From Dinoroseobacter shibae DFL 12 = DSM 16493 (lineage in GTDB: Bacteria; Pseudomonadota; Alphaproteobacteria; Rhodobacterales; Rhodobacteraceae), in the NCBI RefSeq assembly GCF_000018145.1, contig NC_009952.1:1426001-1490000 (forward strand): 64,000 nucleotides of DNA, given 5' to 3'. Made by a program: the position numbers and the translations under genes. This document shows, in pieces, positions 53,833 through 62,221 of the stretch; within the stretch, counting starts at the first letter, position 1, and every line of letters starts with the position of its first letter. The notes beneath the pieces were generated by a model. That model had not been told where the DNA came from. It saw only the letters and a program-made list of their open reading frames with translations, and did no database searches.

Positions 53833-55350
53833 ATGATGACGCAAGCCACAGTTCTGAAACCCGATGACATCGTCGAAACCGTACGCGCGGCGCTGCAATA
53901 CATCGCCGTTTATCATGCCCCCGACTACCTGGCGCATCTGGCCAGCGCCTATGCCCGTGAGCAGAGCCCCGCCGCGAAGGCGGCGATGGGGCAGATCCTG
54001 GAAAGTTCGCGCCTGGCTGCACTGGGGCGACGGCCGATTTGCCAGGACACGGGCATGGTGACGGTCTTTGCGCGGTTGGGACAATCGGCGATGATCGCCG
54101 GGGACCGGACCTTGTACGAGTTGGTCAACGAGGGCGTGCGCCTGGCCTACCTGGATGCGGGCAATCCCTTGCGGGCCTCGATGGTGGCAGACCCGCTTTT
54201 AGAGCGCAGAAACACCGGCGACAACACCCCCGCCGTCACCCATGTGGAGCTCACGCGGGGCAATAAGTTGGAGCTCTTGATTGCGGCCAAGGGCGGTGGG
54301 TCCGAGAACAAGGCGCGCTACACGATGCTCAACCCGGCGGCCTCGGTTGAAGACTGGGTTGTCTCGACGATCGAAGGGCTGGGGGCCGGGTGGTGTCCGC
54401 CCGGCCTGGTGGGCGTCGGCGTCGGGGGCAGCGCGGAGCAGGCTATGCTGATCGCCAAGCGCGCGGTCATGGAGGAAATCGACATGTCCGACCTGCTGGC
54501 CCGCGGCGCGTCCACACCGCTCGAGGAGATGCGCGTGCGGCTCTACCACCGCATAAACGCGCTCGGGATCGGGGCACAGGGTCTTGGCGGCTTGACCACG
54601 GTGGTCGATGTGAAACTGGCCACCGCGCCCACGCATGCCGCGTCCAAGCCTGTGGCGCTGGTGCCGCAATGCGCCGCGAACCGACATGCGAAGGTCGTGA
54701 TGGATGGCAGCGGTCCGGCCTATCTCGATGCGCCCGATCTGGCTGCCTGGCCGCGGATCGAGGGGTCGGAAATGGCGGGTCTGCGCCGGGTGAACGTGGA
54801 CAGGCTCACGCGTGAGGAGATGGCCGGATGGGCCCCGGGCGAGACGCTGCTGCTGTCGGGCCGGATCCTGACCGGGCGCGACGCGGCCCACAAGCGCATG
54901 GCCGACATGCTGGCGCGTGGAGAAGAGTTGCCGGTGTCGTTGCGGGGACGGGTGATCTATTATGTCGGGCCGGTGGACCCGGTGGATGGGGAGGCGGTCG
55001 GACCCGCCGGTCCCACTACCGCCACACGCATGGATCCGTTCACCAGCGACATGCTGGGCCAGGGTCTGTTTGCCATGATCGGCAAGGCCGAGCGGGGCGC
55101 GGAGACCGTCCGGGACATAGCGCGCCACAAGGCCGCCTACCTGATCGCGGTAGGTGGCGCCGCGGTCCTGGTGGCAAAGGCGATCCGGTCCTCGAAGGTG
55201 CTGGCGTTCGAGGATTTGGGCATGGAGGCGATCCGGGAGTTCACGGTCGAGGACATGCCAGTCATGGTGGCGGTCACGACGCAAGGGGCGGCGATCCATC
55301 AGACCGGACCTGCGGCTTGGAGAGGTGCCCAGCAGAGCGCTCCGGCGTGA
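53833..55350 (+). CDS. Class I (Fe-S) fumarate hydratase/mesaconase-like enzyme
   Basis: A 505-aa iron-sulfur hydratase. The N-terminal domain has CQDTG (about Cys74), GDNTPAVTH and GGGSENKARYTML; a second Cys is in GWCPPGLVGVGVGG (about Cys194) and a third in VPQCAANRHA (about Cys280), the expected three [4Fe-4S] ligands. The C-terminal swivelling domain ends in GPTTATRMDPF and YLIAVGGAA. Class I fumarases also hydrate mesaconate to citramalate, relevant because the next gene is a CitF-like CoA-transferase. Start ATG 53833 (or 53836). Confidence 0.9.
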   Translation: MMTQATVLKPDDIVETVRAALQYIAVYHAPDYLAHLASAYAREQSPAAKAAMGQILESSRLAALGRRPICQDTGMVTVFARLGQSAMIAGDRTLYELVNEGVRLAYLDAGNPLRASMVADPLLERRNTGDNTPAVTHVELTRGNKLELLIAAKGGGSENKARYTMLNPAASVEDWVVSTIEGLGAGWCPPGLVGVGVGGSAEQAMLIAKRAVMEEIDMSDLLARGASTPLEEMRVRLYHRINALGIGAQGLGGLTTVVDVKLATAPTHAASKPVALVPQCAANRHAKVVMDGSGPAYLDAPDLAAWPRIEGSEMAGLRRVNVDRLTREEMAGWAPGETLLLSGRILTGRDAAHKRMADMLARGEELPVSLRGRVIYYVGPVDPVDGEAVGPAGPTTATRMDPFTSDMLGQGLFAMIGKAERGAETVRDIARHKAAYLIAVGGAAVLVAKAIRSSKVLAFEDLGMEAIREFTVEDMPVMVAVTTQGAAIHQTGPAAWRGAQQSAPA

Positions 55351-55360
55351 CGCCGGAGCG
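55338..55360 (+). promoter_or_regulatory. Hairpin with the fumarase stop codon in its loop
   Basis: A perfect 10-bp stem CGCTCCGGCG/CGCCGGAGCG whose 3-nt loop is exactly the fumarase stop TGA (55348-55350). The stem's 3' half ends just before ATG 55361 and contains GGAG, so folding would hide a ribosome-binding sequence for the CitF-like gene and couple its translation to ribosomes terminating on fumarase. Confidence 0.6.
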
Positions 55361-55375
55361 ATGAGAGGCGTGAGC

Positions 55376-56908
55376 GTGACACCACAAGGCTCAATCCTAG
55401 ACACGGCGCGATGGCCCGCCGGGGCCGCCCCGGTGACAACGCCGCTCGGCTTGCTCCTGCCGGTCGGCAACCCGGCACCGGCCCTGTCCGTGTTGCCGCC
55501 GCGCGCCGACGCCGGGGACGGTCGGAAACTGCGCCCGGGTCTGGAGGTCGTGTTCGACGAGCTCGGGATTGCGGATGGCCGGACCCTGTCCTTTCACCAT
55601 CACTACCGCGACGGCGACCGGGTGGTTGTCGAGGTGATGCGACTTGCGCGGGAACGCGGGTTGAAGGGGCTCACGATCTGCCCGAGTTCGATCTTTCCGA
55701 CCCATTCCAGCCTGGTTCCGTTGCTCGAAGATGGCACGATCACAAGCATCGTGACCGACTACATGCGGGGTCCCGTAGCCGATTGGATAACGGCGCATCC
55801 CGGACGTGTCACGGTCCTGCTGCAGAGCCATGGGGGGCGCGCGCGGGCCATCTCATCGGGCCAGTTGAAGATCGATGTCGCCTTTGTCGGCGCGTCCCTG
55901 GCAGACCGCAGGGGGAACCTGACGGGGCGGGCAGGCGCCCTGGCTTGCGGACCGCTTGGCTACCCGGCGGTCGATGCGCAGTATGCAAAGGCCACGGTGG
56001 GCATGGCCCATGACGTGACCGACGCCGCGCTGCCCCGCGTGGATATTCCCGCCCGGTTTGTGGATCTCGTCGTGCCGTTCGAGCGCCCCGGAGACGCCAA
56101 CCGCATCCGGTCCGGGTCGACCGTGCCGAGCGAGACGCCGTTGTCGCGCGGCATCGCAGAGCGGAGTTCGGACATCATCGCGGCGGCGGGGCTGCTGACC
56201 GAAGAGTTCGCCCTTCAAAGCGGGGCGGGGGGCTATTCCCTCGCCGCGGTGCCGCATGTGGGATCCTTGTTGGCAGCGCAGGGCATGCGCGGCGCCTTCA
56301 TGTCGGGCGGGATCACGTCGGCCCATGTGGAGCTTCTGAGGGCCGGTGTCTTTCGCGCGATCCGGGATGTGCAGTGTTTCGACCTCGAAGCCGTACGCTC
56401 GGCGATCGAGAACCCCGATCACCAGATGATGACAGCCGCCGAATATGCCAGCCCGCTGCACCCGAACCCCTGCGTGGACGACTTGTCGGTCATGCTGCTG
56501 GGCGCGGTCGAGGTGGATTTCGGCTTCAACGTAAATGTGGTCAGCGGCACGGATGGCCGGATCCTCGGTGGGCCGGGCGGGCATCCCGATGCGGCCCGGG
56601 GGGCGGATCTGAGCATCGTCTTGACGTCGTTGACGGGCGGCGGGTTTGCCAAGATCGTCCCCGCCGTGCGCTGCGTTTCGACGCCGGGCGTGGATGTGGA
56701 TGTGGTGGTTACCGAAGCCGGTTTTGCCATCAACCCGGCCCGTGCGGACCTGGTCGCCCGTTTGACGCGGGCGGGACTGAAGCCGGTAGAGATCGAGGAT
56801 CTCGCGCGCATCGCCGGGGCCCAGGCTGCGCACAGCCCCGCACCCCTTGCCGAGCGTCCGTCCGTCCATATCGAGCGCCGCGATGGCCTGATCCTCGATT
56901 GGGTGTAG
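55376..56908 (+). CDS. CitF-like citrate/citramalate lyase alpha subunit (CoA-transferase)
   Basis: A 510-aa protein of the citrate lyase alpha (CitF) family, which transfers CoA/ACP between acetyl and citrate or citramalate. It shows FHHHYRDGD, GLTICPSSIFPTHSSLVPLL, MSGGITSAH and DFGFNVNVVSGTDGRILGGPGGHPDAA, family blocks for the two Rossmann-like domains. GTG 55376 has GAGAGG at good spacing; ATG 55361 is an alternative (515 aa). CitE and CitD subunits are absent from the window, so it may work as a stand-alone hydroxyacid CoA-transferase next to the hydratase. Confidence 0.85.
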   Translation: MTPQGSILDTARWPAGAAPVTTPLGLLLPVGNPAPALSVLPPRADAGDGRKLRPGLEVVFDELGIADGRTLSFHHHYRDGDRVVVEVMRLARERGLKGLTICPSSIFPTHSSLVPLLEDGTITSIVTDYMRGPVADWITAHPGRVTVLLQSHGGRARAISSGQLKIDVAFVGASLADRRGNLTGRAGALACGPLGYPAVDAQYAKATVGMAHDVTDAALPRVDIPARFVDLVVPFERPGDANRIRSGSTVPSETPLSRGIAERSSDIIAAAGLLTEEFALQSGAGGYSLAAVPHVGSLLAAQGMRGAFMSGGITSAHVELLRAGVFRAIRDVQCFDLEAVRSAIENPDHQMMTAAEYASPLHPNPCVDDLSVMLLGAVEVDFGFNVNVVSGTDGRILGGPGGHPDAARGADLSIVLTSLTGGGFAKIVPAVRCVSTPGVDVDVVVTEAGFAINPARADLVARLTRAGLKPVEIEDLARIAGAQAAHSPAPLAERPSVHIERRDGLILDWV

Positions 56909-56943
56909 CGCCGCCGCGCAGTGTTCCTTCGGCCGTTGCAACG

Positions 56944-56972
56944 AAAAACCCCGCCCGCAGGCGCGGACGGGG
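56944..56972 (-). terminator. Terminator of the GMC oxidoreductase gene
   Basis: On the minus strand a 10-bp GC stem (56963-56972 with 56949-56958, one G-T pair, 4-nt loop) is followed by five T residues (A-run at 56944-56948). It lies between convergent genes and may also end the citF transcript on the other strand, where no T-tract is present. Confidence 0.85.
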
Positions 56973-57001
56973 TCAGGAGTGGTGGCGTTCGAGTGGTCTG
57001 T

Positions 57002-58705
57002 CTAGGTTGCTTTGGAGATCATGTCACCCGCGCGCCAACCGATCATCATGGTCGGCGCGTTGGTGTTGGAGGTGGTGATCTGCGGCATGACGGACGCATC
57101 CGCAACTCGCAGGCCCTCAATGCCTTTCACGCGCAGATCCGGCTCCACCACCTTGCCGATCTGGCATGTGGATGTGGGGTGGAAATAGGTGTTGACCGAC
57201 GCGGAGAGGAAGTCGCGCCATTCGGCATCCGTCAGCTCCCCGTCCTTCTGCGGCAGGCTCTCGCGCTTGCGGAACTCGGCATAAGCGTCCGAGGCGCCCA
57301 ACTCGCGGCACAGCTCGGTCGCGGCACGGTAGGACTTCCAATCCTGTTCCTCGGCCAGGTAATTGGTCTCGATGATCGGGGCATCCGCGATGTCGTCAGA
57401 CGCCAGCTTGACGTAGCCGCGCGATTGCGGCGTCGCGACGCCCGAGAGAATGCAGTAGCCGTGCTCGTAATCCAGCTTGTGACCGGTAGAGGCGAAGGGC
57501 ACCGAAACATAGAGCGCGATCATGTCGGGTGACCGCAGGCCCGGATCCGATCGTTCCCACATGTAGACTTCGGAGTGGTTGTAATGGCTGACCGGCACGG
57601 GGCCCTTGGCTTCGTAGTTCACACCTGCGCCGAGAATGTGGTCCTGGAGCCCGACACCAACCGGCAAGTCGACGACGGCGTCGATCCCGACCTGCCTGAG
57701 GTCGGACGCGATGCCGATCCCCGACAGCATCAGCAGCCTGGGGCTGTCGATGGCCCCGGCCGAGAGGATCACCTCGTTCGCCGCCCGGACGCTGACGGGC
57801 GCGCCGTTGTGCAGGTAGGTGACCCCGGTGCATTTCGTGCCCTCCAGGGTCAGCTTCTGGACCGGGGCATCGGTCAGCAGCGTGATGTTGCCGTTCTCGA
57901 TCGCCGGGCGCAGGAATGCGACTGCAGACGACTGACGCCGCTGGTCCTTGATGTTGAAATCGATCCAGGCCTGACCGGACATCCGATCGGAGTTGAAGGA
58001 CGGCGTTTCTTTGTATCCCAGCCCCGCCGCGGCATCCATGAACGCGACGGCCCCTTCGTGGCGGTGTGGGTCCTGGGGTTGGCTGACAAAGATCGGGCCG
58101 CTGGTGCCGCGGTTCTCGCCCCCGGGCTCATAGCTTTCCATCGCCATGAAATGCGGTAGTACGTCTTCATAGCTCCAACCGGTGGCACCCATCGTCTCCC
58201 AGACGTCGAAATCGGTCCTGTGCCCGCGCGCATAGACCATCGCGTTCAAGGCAGATGTCCCGCCCAACACATTGCCGCGCGGCCACATGTGATTGCGTCC
58301 ATCCGTATGGCTGGAGGGCAGGGTTTCGAACCATTTCGTGGCGTCGGTGCCAAGGGACGCAGCCCACAGGCGGCTGTCATGGACCTCTTCGAGGTCGTCG
58401 TTGCGCCCGGCTTCGAGCACGAGGATCCGCGCGCCTGTCTGAGCCAGTTGATACACGCAAGCGGCCCCGGCGGAGCCCGTGCCGATCACGATGAAGTCGT
58501 ATTCCCCGTCGGGCTGCGGCGCGGTGGTCGAAGACTGCGCGATTGCCGTGCCGGACCAGGCTGTCGCGAGCGCACCGGCCATGCCGGCGGTCGCCCCCAG
58601 CGCCATTGCACGGCGCAGGAAATCGCGTCGGCTCATGGCGCCCTGGCGGTAGTCAAAGACAGCGCGCTCCAGTGCGCCATGTCCTGCGGATCGAAAATAT
58701 CCCAT
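57002..58705 (-). CDS. Tat-exported GMC oxidoreductase (choline/alcohol dehydrogenase-like)
   Basis: A 567-aa FAD enzyme with a twin-arginine signal (SRRDFLRRAMALGATAGMAG, about residues 25-44), so it acts in the periplasm. The FAD-binding DFIVIGTGSAGAACVYQLA and GARILVLEAG, the GGTSALNAMVYARGH segment and the active-site NTYFHPTSTCQIG (catalytic His) are typical of the GMC family that oxidises alcohols such as choline, glucose or polyethylene glycol. It is the last gene of the ALDH-SDR-GMC operon, 81 nt after the SDR, and is followed by a strong terminator. Confidence 0.9.
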   Translation of the reverse strand: MGYFRSAGHGALERAVFDYRQGAMSRRDFLRRAMALGATAGMAGALATAWSGTAIAQSSTTAPQPDGEYDFIVIGTGSAGAACVYQLAQTGARILVLEAGRNDDLEEVHDSRLWAASLGTDATKWFETLPSSHTDGRNHMWPRGNVLGGTSALNAMVYARGHRTDFDVWETMGATGWSYEDVLPHFMAMESYEPGGENRGTSGPIFVSQPQDPHRHEGAVAFMDAAAGLGYKETPSFNSDRMSGQAWIDFNIKDQRRQSSAVAFLRPAIENGNITLLTDAPVQKLTLEGTKCTGVTYLHNGAPVSVRAANEVILSAGAIDSPRLLMLSGIGIASDLRQVGIDAVVDLPVGVGLQDHILGAGVNYEAKGPVPVSHYNHSEVYMWERSDPGLRSPDMIALYVSVPFASTGHKLDYEHGYCILSGVATPQSRGYVKLASDDIADAPIIETNYLAEEQDWKSYRAATELCRELGASDAYAEFRKRESLPQKDGELTDAEWRDFLSASVNTYFHPTSTCQIGKVVEPDLRVKGIEGLRVADASVMPQITTSNTNAPTMMIGWRAGDMISKAT

Positions 58706-58786
58706 GTTGTCCTCCTTAGATCCCGGAGTGCGCCCGGGGTTTTTGATCGCGTGACCGCGATATGCCTCGCGCGCGCGGCGCGTGTG

Positions 58787-59557
58787 TCAGACCGTCCGCC
58801 CGCCATCGACCTCCAGGATGACGCCGGTGATGAAATTCGCTTCGTCAGAGGCCAGGTAGAGCGCCGCATTGGCCATGTCTTCTGGCTCGCACAGGCGCCC
58901 CAACGGAATGGTGCCGAGGAACTTCGCGCGGTTCTCCGGCGTGTCCGGCATTCCCATGAAGGTCTCGAGCAAGGGCGTCGCGCCCATGACCGGGGCCAGA
59001 CCGCAGACCCTTACCCGGTCGGGGGCCAGTTCCACGGCGAGTGTCTTGGTCATCATGTTCACGGCCCCCTTCGAGCTATTGTACCAACTCAGACCCGGGC
59101 GCGGTCGGATACCCGCGGTGGAGCCCACATTGATCATCACGCCGCCCCCGATGTCACGCCAATGGGGCACCAGAGCATGGGTGGCATGAAAGATGCTGTC
59201 CACATTGACTTCATAAACGCGTTTGAAAGTCTCGAAATCCACATCCAGCGCGGGCTGATTGCGGTGGCTCCAGCCTGCGTTGTTGATGGCGATATCCACG
59301 CGCCCGAAAGCGTCGATCGTTTCTTGGACGGCCCGCGAAACATCCGCGCCCTTGGAGACATCGCAGGTGACCGCGATGGCATTCTGCTGCAACGCGTCGG
59401 CGACGGCCTTTGCGCCTTCGCCGTTCAGGTCCACGATCGCCACCCGGGCGCCTTCACGCACGAACCGGCGGGCAATCTCGCGACCGAACCCGGAGGCGGC
59501 ACCCGTCACGATCGCGGTTTTGCCCGACAGGCGTCTCGAAGTGTTCGTTTCCGTCAT
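58787..59557 (-). CDS. Short-chain dehydrogenase/reductase
   Basis: A 256-aa classical SDR. The NAD(P)-binding TGAASGFG (about residues 19-26), the acidic D in VAIVDLN that favours NAD, NNAG (about 92-95), catalytic Ser in NVGSTAG and YNSSK are intact. It likely oxidises a secondary alcohol or sugar-derived intermediate. It lies 15 nt after the ALDH gene and 81 nt before the GMC gene in the same operon. Confidence 0.93.
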   Translation of the reverse strand: MTETNTSRRLSGKTAIVTGAASGFGREIARRFVREGARVAIVDLNGEGAKAVADALQQNAIAVTCDVSKGADVSRAVQETIDAFGRVDIAINNAGWSHRNQPALDVDFETFKRVYEVNVDSIFHATHALVPHWRDIGGGVMINVGSTAGIRPRPGLSWYNSSKGAVNMMTKTLAVELAPDRVRVCGLAPVMGATPLLETFMGMPDTPENRAKFLGTIPLGRLCEPEDMANAALYLASDEANFITGVILEVDGGRTV

Positions 59558-59572
59558 TGAAAGGCCCGTCCC

Positions 59573-61036
59573 TCAGCCATGATTCTGTACCACTGTCTTG
59601 ATCTGTGAGAACTCGTGCAGCGCTGCGAAGCCCTTTTCTCGGCCATGGCCGGACTTGCGCATGCCGCCAAACGGCAACTCGATCCCGCCGCCCGCGCCGT
59701 AGCAATTGAGAAAGACCTGTCCGACGCGCAGACGTTTGGCGAGCCGCATCTGGCGACCGCCATCCGCGCTCCAGACACTTGCGACCAGACCGTAGTCGGT
59801 GGCGTTGGCAATGCGGATCGCGTCTGCCTCGTCGGTGAACGGAATGCAGGACAGGACCGGGCCGAAGACCTCTTCTCGGGCCAGCACATGGCCCTCGATC
59901 ACGGGGCCAAACAGGGCTGGGGCCACGAAGCTGCCCGCCTCGGAGGCGCTAGCGGCGATCCTGCCCCGGGCGACCAGAGGCGCGTCCGCACCACCGCCCT
60001 CGGCGATGAAGCCTTCGACGCGACGTTTCTGTTTGTGCGAGATCAAGGGGCCGAGATTGCCGTTCTCCTGCCAGGGTGCGGCGGTCAGCGCTTCGAACCC
60101 GGCCTTCAGCCTGGCCAGCACCGCATCAAAAATATCGCGCTGGATCAGCGCGCGCGACCCGGCGGAGCATGTCTGCCCGCCATTTTGCACGATCCCGTTC
60201 AGCAAAACCGGGATAGCCGCGTCGAGATCGGCATCTGCAAAGACGATCTGCGGCGACTTGCCGCCAAGTTCCAGAGTGCAGCCGATATGATTCCGCGCCG
60301 CGGCGGTCTGGATCATGACGCCGACCTCGGGCGAGCCGGTGAACGACAGGAAATCCACGTCGCGGTGGGTGGTGAGCGCCGCCCCCGCCTCCTGGCCATA
60401 TCCGGTGACGACATTGATCGCGCCCCCCGGAAACCCGACCTCCAGCGCCAGTTCGGCGATGCGCAGGGGCGTCAGGCAAGCATCTTCGGCCGGTTTGAGA
60501 ACCACCGCGTTGCCCATGGCCAGTGCAGGTGCGCAGGAGCGTCCGAACATCTGCGCGGGATAGTTCCAAGGAATGATATGCCCCGTGACCCCGTAGGGTT
60601 CGAAGATCGTCTGAACTTGATAGCCCGACAGGAACGGGATGGTCTCGCCATGCACCTTGTCCGCCGCGGCGCCGTAATACTCGAAATAGCGGGCTGCGGC
60701 GACCATATCGGCCCGGGCCTGTGCCAGAGGCTTCCCGGTATCCTTCGCCTCCCATTCGGCAAGCTCCTGCCCATGGGCGGTGATGGCTTCGCCCAGCTTG
60801 TGCAGCAGGCGGCCCCGGTCAACGGCCGTGAGCCTGGACCATTCCCCATCCTCGAAGGCTCTGCGGGCTGCGGTCACCGCCCGGTCGACCTCGTCGGGGC
60901 CGCATGCCGGGATCTGGGCGATCTTCTCGCCCGTCGCAGGGTTTGTCACGTCGATGCGAGGACGATGGTCTGCGAACTCGGCTGCGCAGCCGATGATACA
61001 GGGGAAAGACCTTTTCACTTCGGCCTGCGTGTTCAT
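59573..61036 (-). CDS. NAD(P)-dependent aldehyde dehydrogenase, second copy
   Basis: A 487-aa ALDH. The cofactor motif IIPWNYPAQMFGRSCAPALA, the base Glu in LELGGKSPQIV and the nucleophile in GQTCSAGSR (about Cys292) are present, closer to betaine/aminobutyraldehyde ALDHs than the copy at 52321. The start at 61036 is MNTQAEV; an upstream extension overlaps the LysR gene and is not used. First gene of the ALDH-SDR-GMC operon; the operator at 61125 lies 89 nt upstream. Confidence 0.92.
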   Translation of the reverse strand: MNTQAEVKRSFPCIIGCAAEFADHRPRIDVTNPATGEKIAQIPACGPDEVDRAVTAARRAFEDGEWSRLTAVDRGRLLHKLGEAITAHGQELAEWEAKDTGKPLAQARADMVAAARYFEYYGAAADKVHGETIPFLSGYQVQTIFEPYGVTGHIIPWNYPAQMFGRSCAPALAMGNAVVLKPAEDACLTPLRIAELALEVGFPGGAINVVTGYGQEAGAALTTHRDVDFLSFTGSPEVGVMIQTAAARNHIGCTLELGGKSPQIVFADADLDAAIPVLLNGIVQNGGQTCSAGSRALIQRDIFDAVLARLKAGFEALTAAPWQENGNLGPLISHKQKRRVEGFIAEGGGADAPLVARGRIAASASEAGSFVAPALFGPVIEGHVLAREEVFGPVLSCIPFTDEADAIRIANATDYGLVASVWSADGGRQMRLAKRLRVGQVFLNCYGAGGGIELPFGGMRKSGHGREKGFAALHEFSQIKTVVQNHG

Positions 61037-61124
61037 GCTGCGTCCGCCCAGTTTCGCTGATTGCGAGGCCAAGGATAGGGCCCGGCACCCGGTATCGGCA
61101 ATTCCGATGGCAACATGGCCCGTA

Positions 61125-61139
61125 TAGGAAACACCTATA
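61125..61139. promoter_or_regulatory. LysR-type operator ATAG-N7-CTAT (site 2)
   Basis: ATAG-GAAACAC-CTAT (T-N11-A) inside a 7-bp perfect inverted repeat GTATAGG-N5-CCTATAC (61123-61141). It covers the LysR stop codon (61135-61137) and lies 89 nt upstream of the ALDH-SDR-GMC operon start. Same pattern as sites 1 and 3. Confidence 0.75.
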
Positions 61140-62091
61140 CCGTGACGCTTTGGGTCTCTTCCACGAGCTTTCCGCGCCACTGCCCGCGCAAGACCAGATC
61201 CTTCACCACAGCGATGGTCGCCTTCTCAACCTCTGACGAGGCCCGGGTGCGGGGCTTTTCCGGATTTCGGACGAGATACACGGGTCGACTGATCACGGGA
61301 TCGATGATCTTCGATGACGCGAGTTCGCCGCGGGCCTCAAAATCGCTGGCCGCGGCAGGCGCCAGGATAGTCGACGCGCTGCCGCGCGCAACCAGCGATT
61401 TGATCTGCGTGAGGGAATCCATCTCCACAACCACGTTCAAATCGCGGATTGCGCCCTTGGTCGAGTGGTTGATCAGCATCCGCAGCCCGTGGGATTTCGA
61501 CGGCAGCACCAGTTCGACGCCGGACAGGTCCTTTATCGCGACCGGCGTGCCCGGCGGCGTCTTCAGCGGCCAGAGGTCCCGGGGTGCATAGAAATGCAGG
61601 TTTTCTTCGAGCAGCATCGTGACTTCGACGTTTTTCAAACCACTGGTCTCGTAGAGGATTGCCAGATCAACGGTCTGCTCTTCGAGCCATTCCTTGATGA
61701 AGCCGCTCATGGCGTCCACGGCGCGCAGGCGGATCTTGGGGTGTTCATGCCGGATCGTCTCGGCGAGGGGCACGGATAGGACCATGGAGACCGACGACGG
61801 AAAGCCGAACACCACCCGGCCCGACGCGTCCTCGCCCGCTTGCCTCACGGCCAGTTTTGCATCCCTCACCGACCGCAACAAACCCTCGGCATGGCTCAGC
61901 AGGACTGTGCCCGCATCCGTCAGCATGACACCACGCGGCGAGCGGACGAAGAGCTGTGCGCCCAGACGCTGCTCGAGGTTCTTCAACTGAACCGAAAGCG
62001 AGGGTTGGGCGATACCTATAACCTCCGCGGCCGAGGCGAGAGACCCGCAGCGCGCAATGGCCAGGAAATACTCGAGCTGTTTGAATTCCAT
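61135..62091 (-). CDS. LysR-family transcriptional regulator
   Basis: A 318-aa regulator. The N-terminal winged HTH (EFKQLEYFLAIARCGSLASAA, then QPSLSVQLKNLEQRLGAQLFVRS) is intact, and the C-terminal effector domain begins about residue 90 (RVVFGFPSSVSM). Three ATAG-N7-CTAT boxes in the window fit a single regulator of the surrounding block. It is divergent from the CoA-transferase at 62222 and its own start lies 34 nt from site 3, so autoregulation is likely. Effector unknown. Confidence 0.94.
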   Translation of the reverse strand: MEFKQLEYFLAIARCGSLASAAEVIGIAQPSLSVQLKNLEQRLGAQLFVRSPRGVMLTDAGTVLLSHAEGLLRSVRDAKLAVRQAGEDASGRVVFGFPSSVSMVLSVPLAETIRHEHPKIRLRAVDAMSGFIKEWLEEQTVDLAILYETSGLKNVEVTMLLEENLHFYAPRDLWPLKTPPGTPVAIKDLSGVELVLPSKSHGLRMLINHSTKGAIRDLNVVVEMDSLTQIKSLVARGSASTILAPAAASDFEARGELASSKIIDPVISRPVYLVRNPEKPRTRASSEVEKATIAVVKDLVLRGQWRGKLVEETQSVTV

Positions 62092-62125
62092 GCTGCGTTC
62101 CCCACCTGTCCCACACGAAGTTACG

Positions 62126-62151
62126 ATAGCTTGATCCTATAGCGCATCAAG
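62126..62151. promoter_or_regulatory. LysR-type operator region (site 3) between lysR and CoA-transferase
   Basis: ATAG-CTTGATC-CTAT (62126-62140, T-N11-A) is the third copy of the operator, and a partly overlapping inverted repeat CTTGAT-N10-ATCAAG (62130-62135 with 62146-62151) may extend the activation site. It lies 81 nt upstream of the CoA-transferase ATG and 34 nt from the lysR ATG. Confidence 0.72.
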
Positions 62152-62221
62152 AGTTCCCGTGGATGGTCAACGCCGTCCCACGGCTTAAGCTCGCGATTGC
62201 AAAAGCCTGAGAGGAAAGAAG

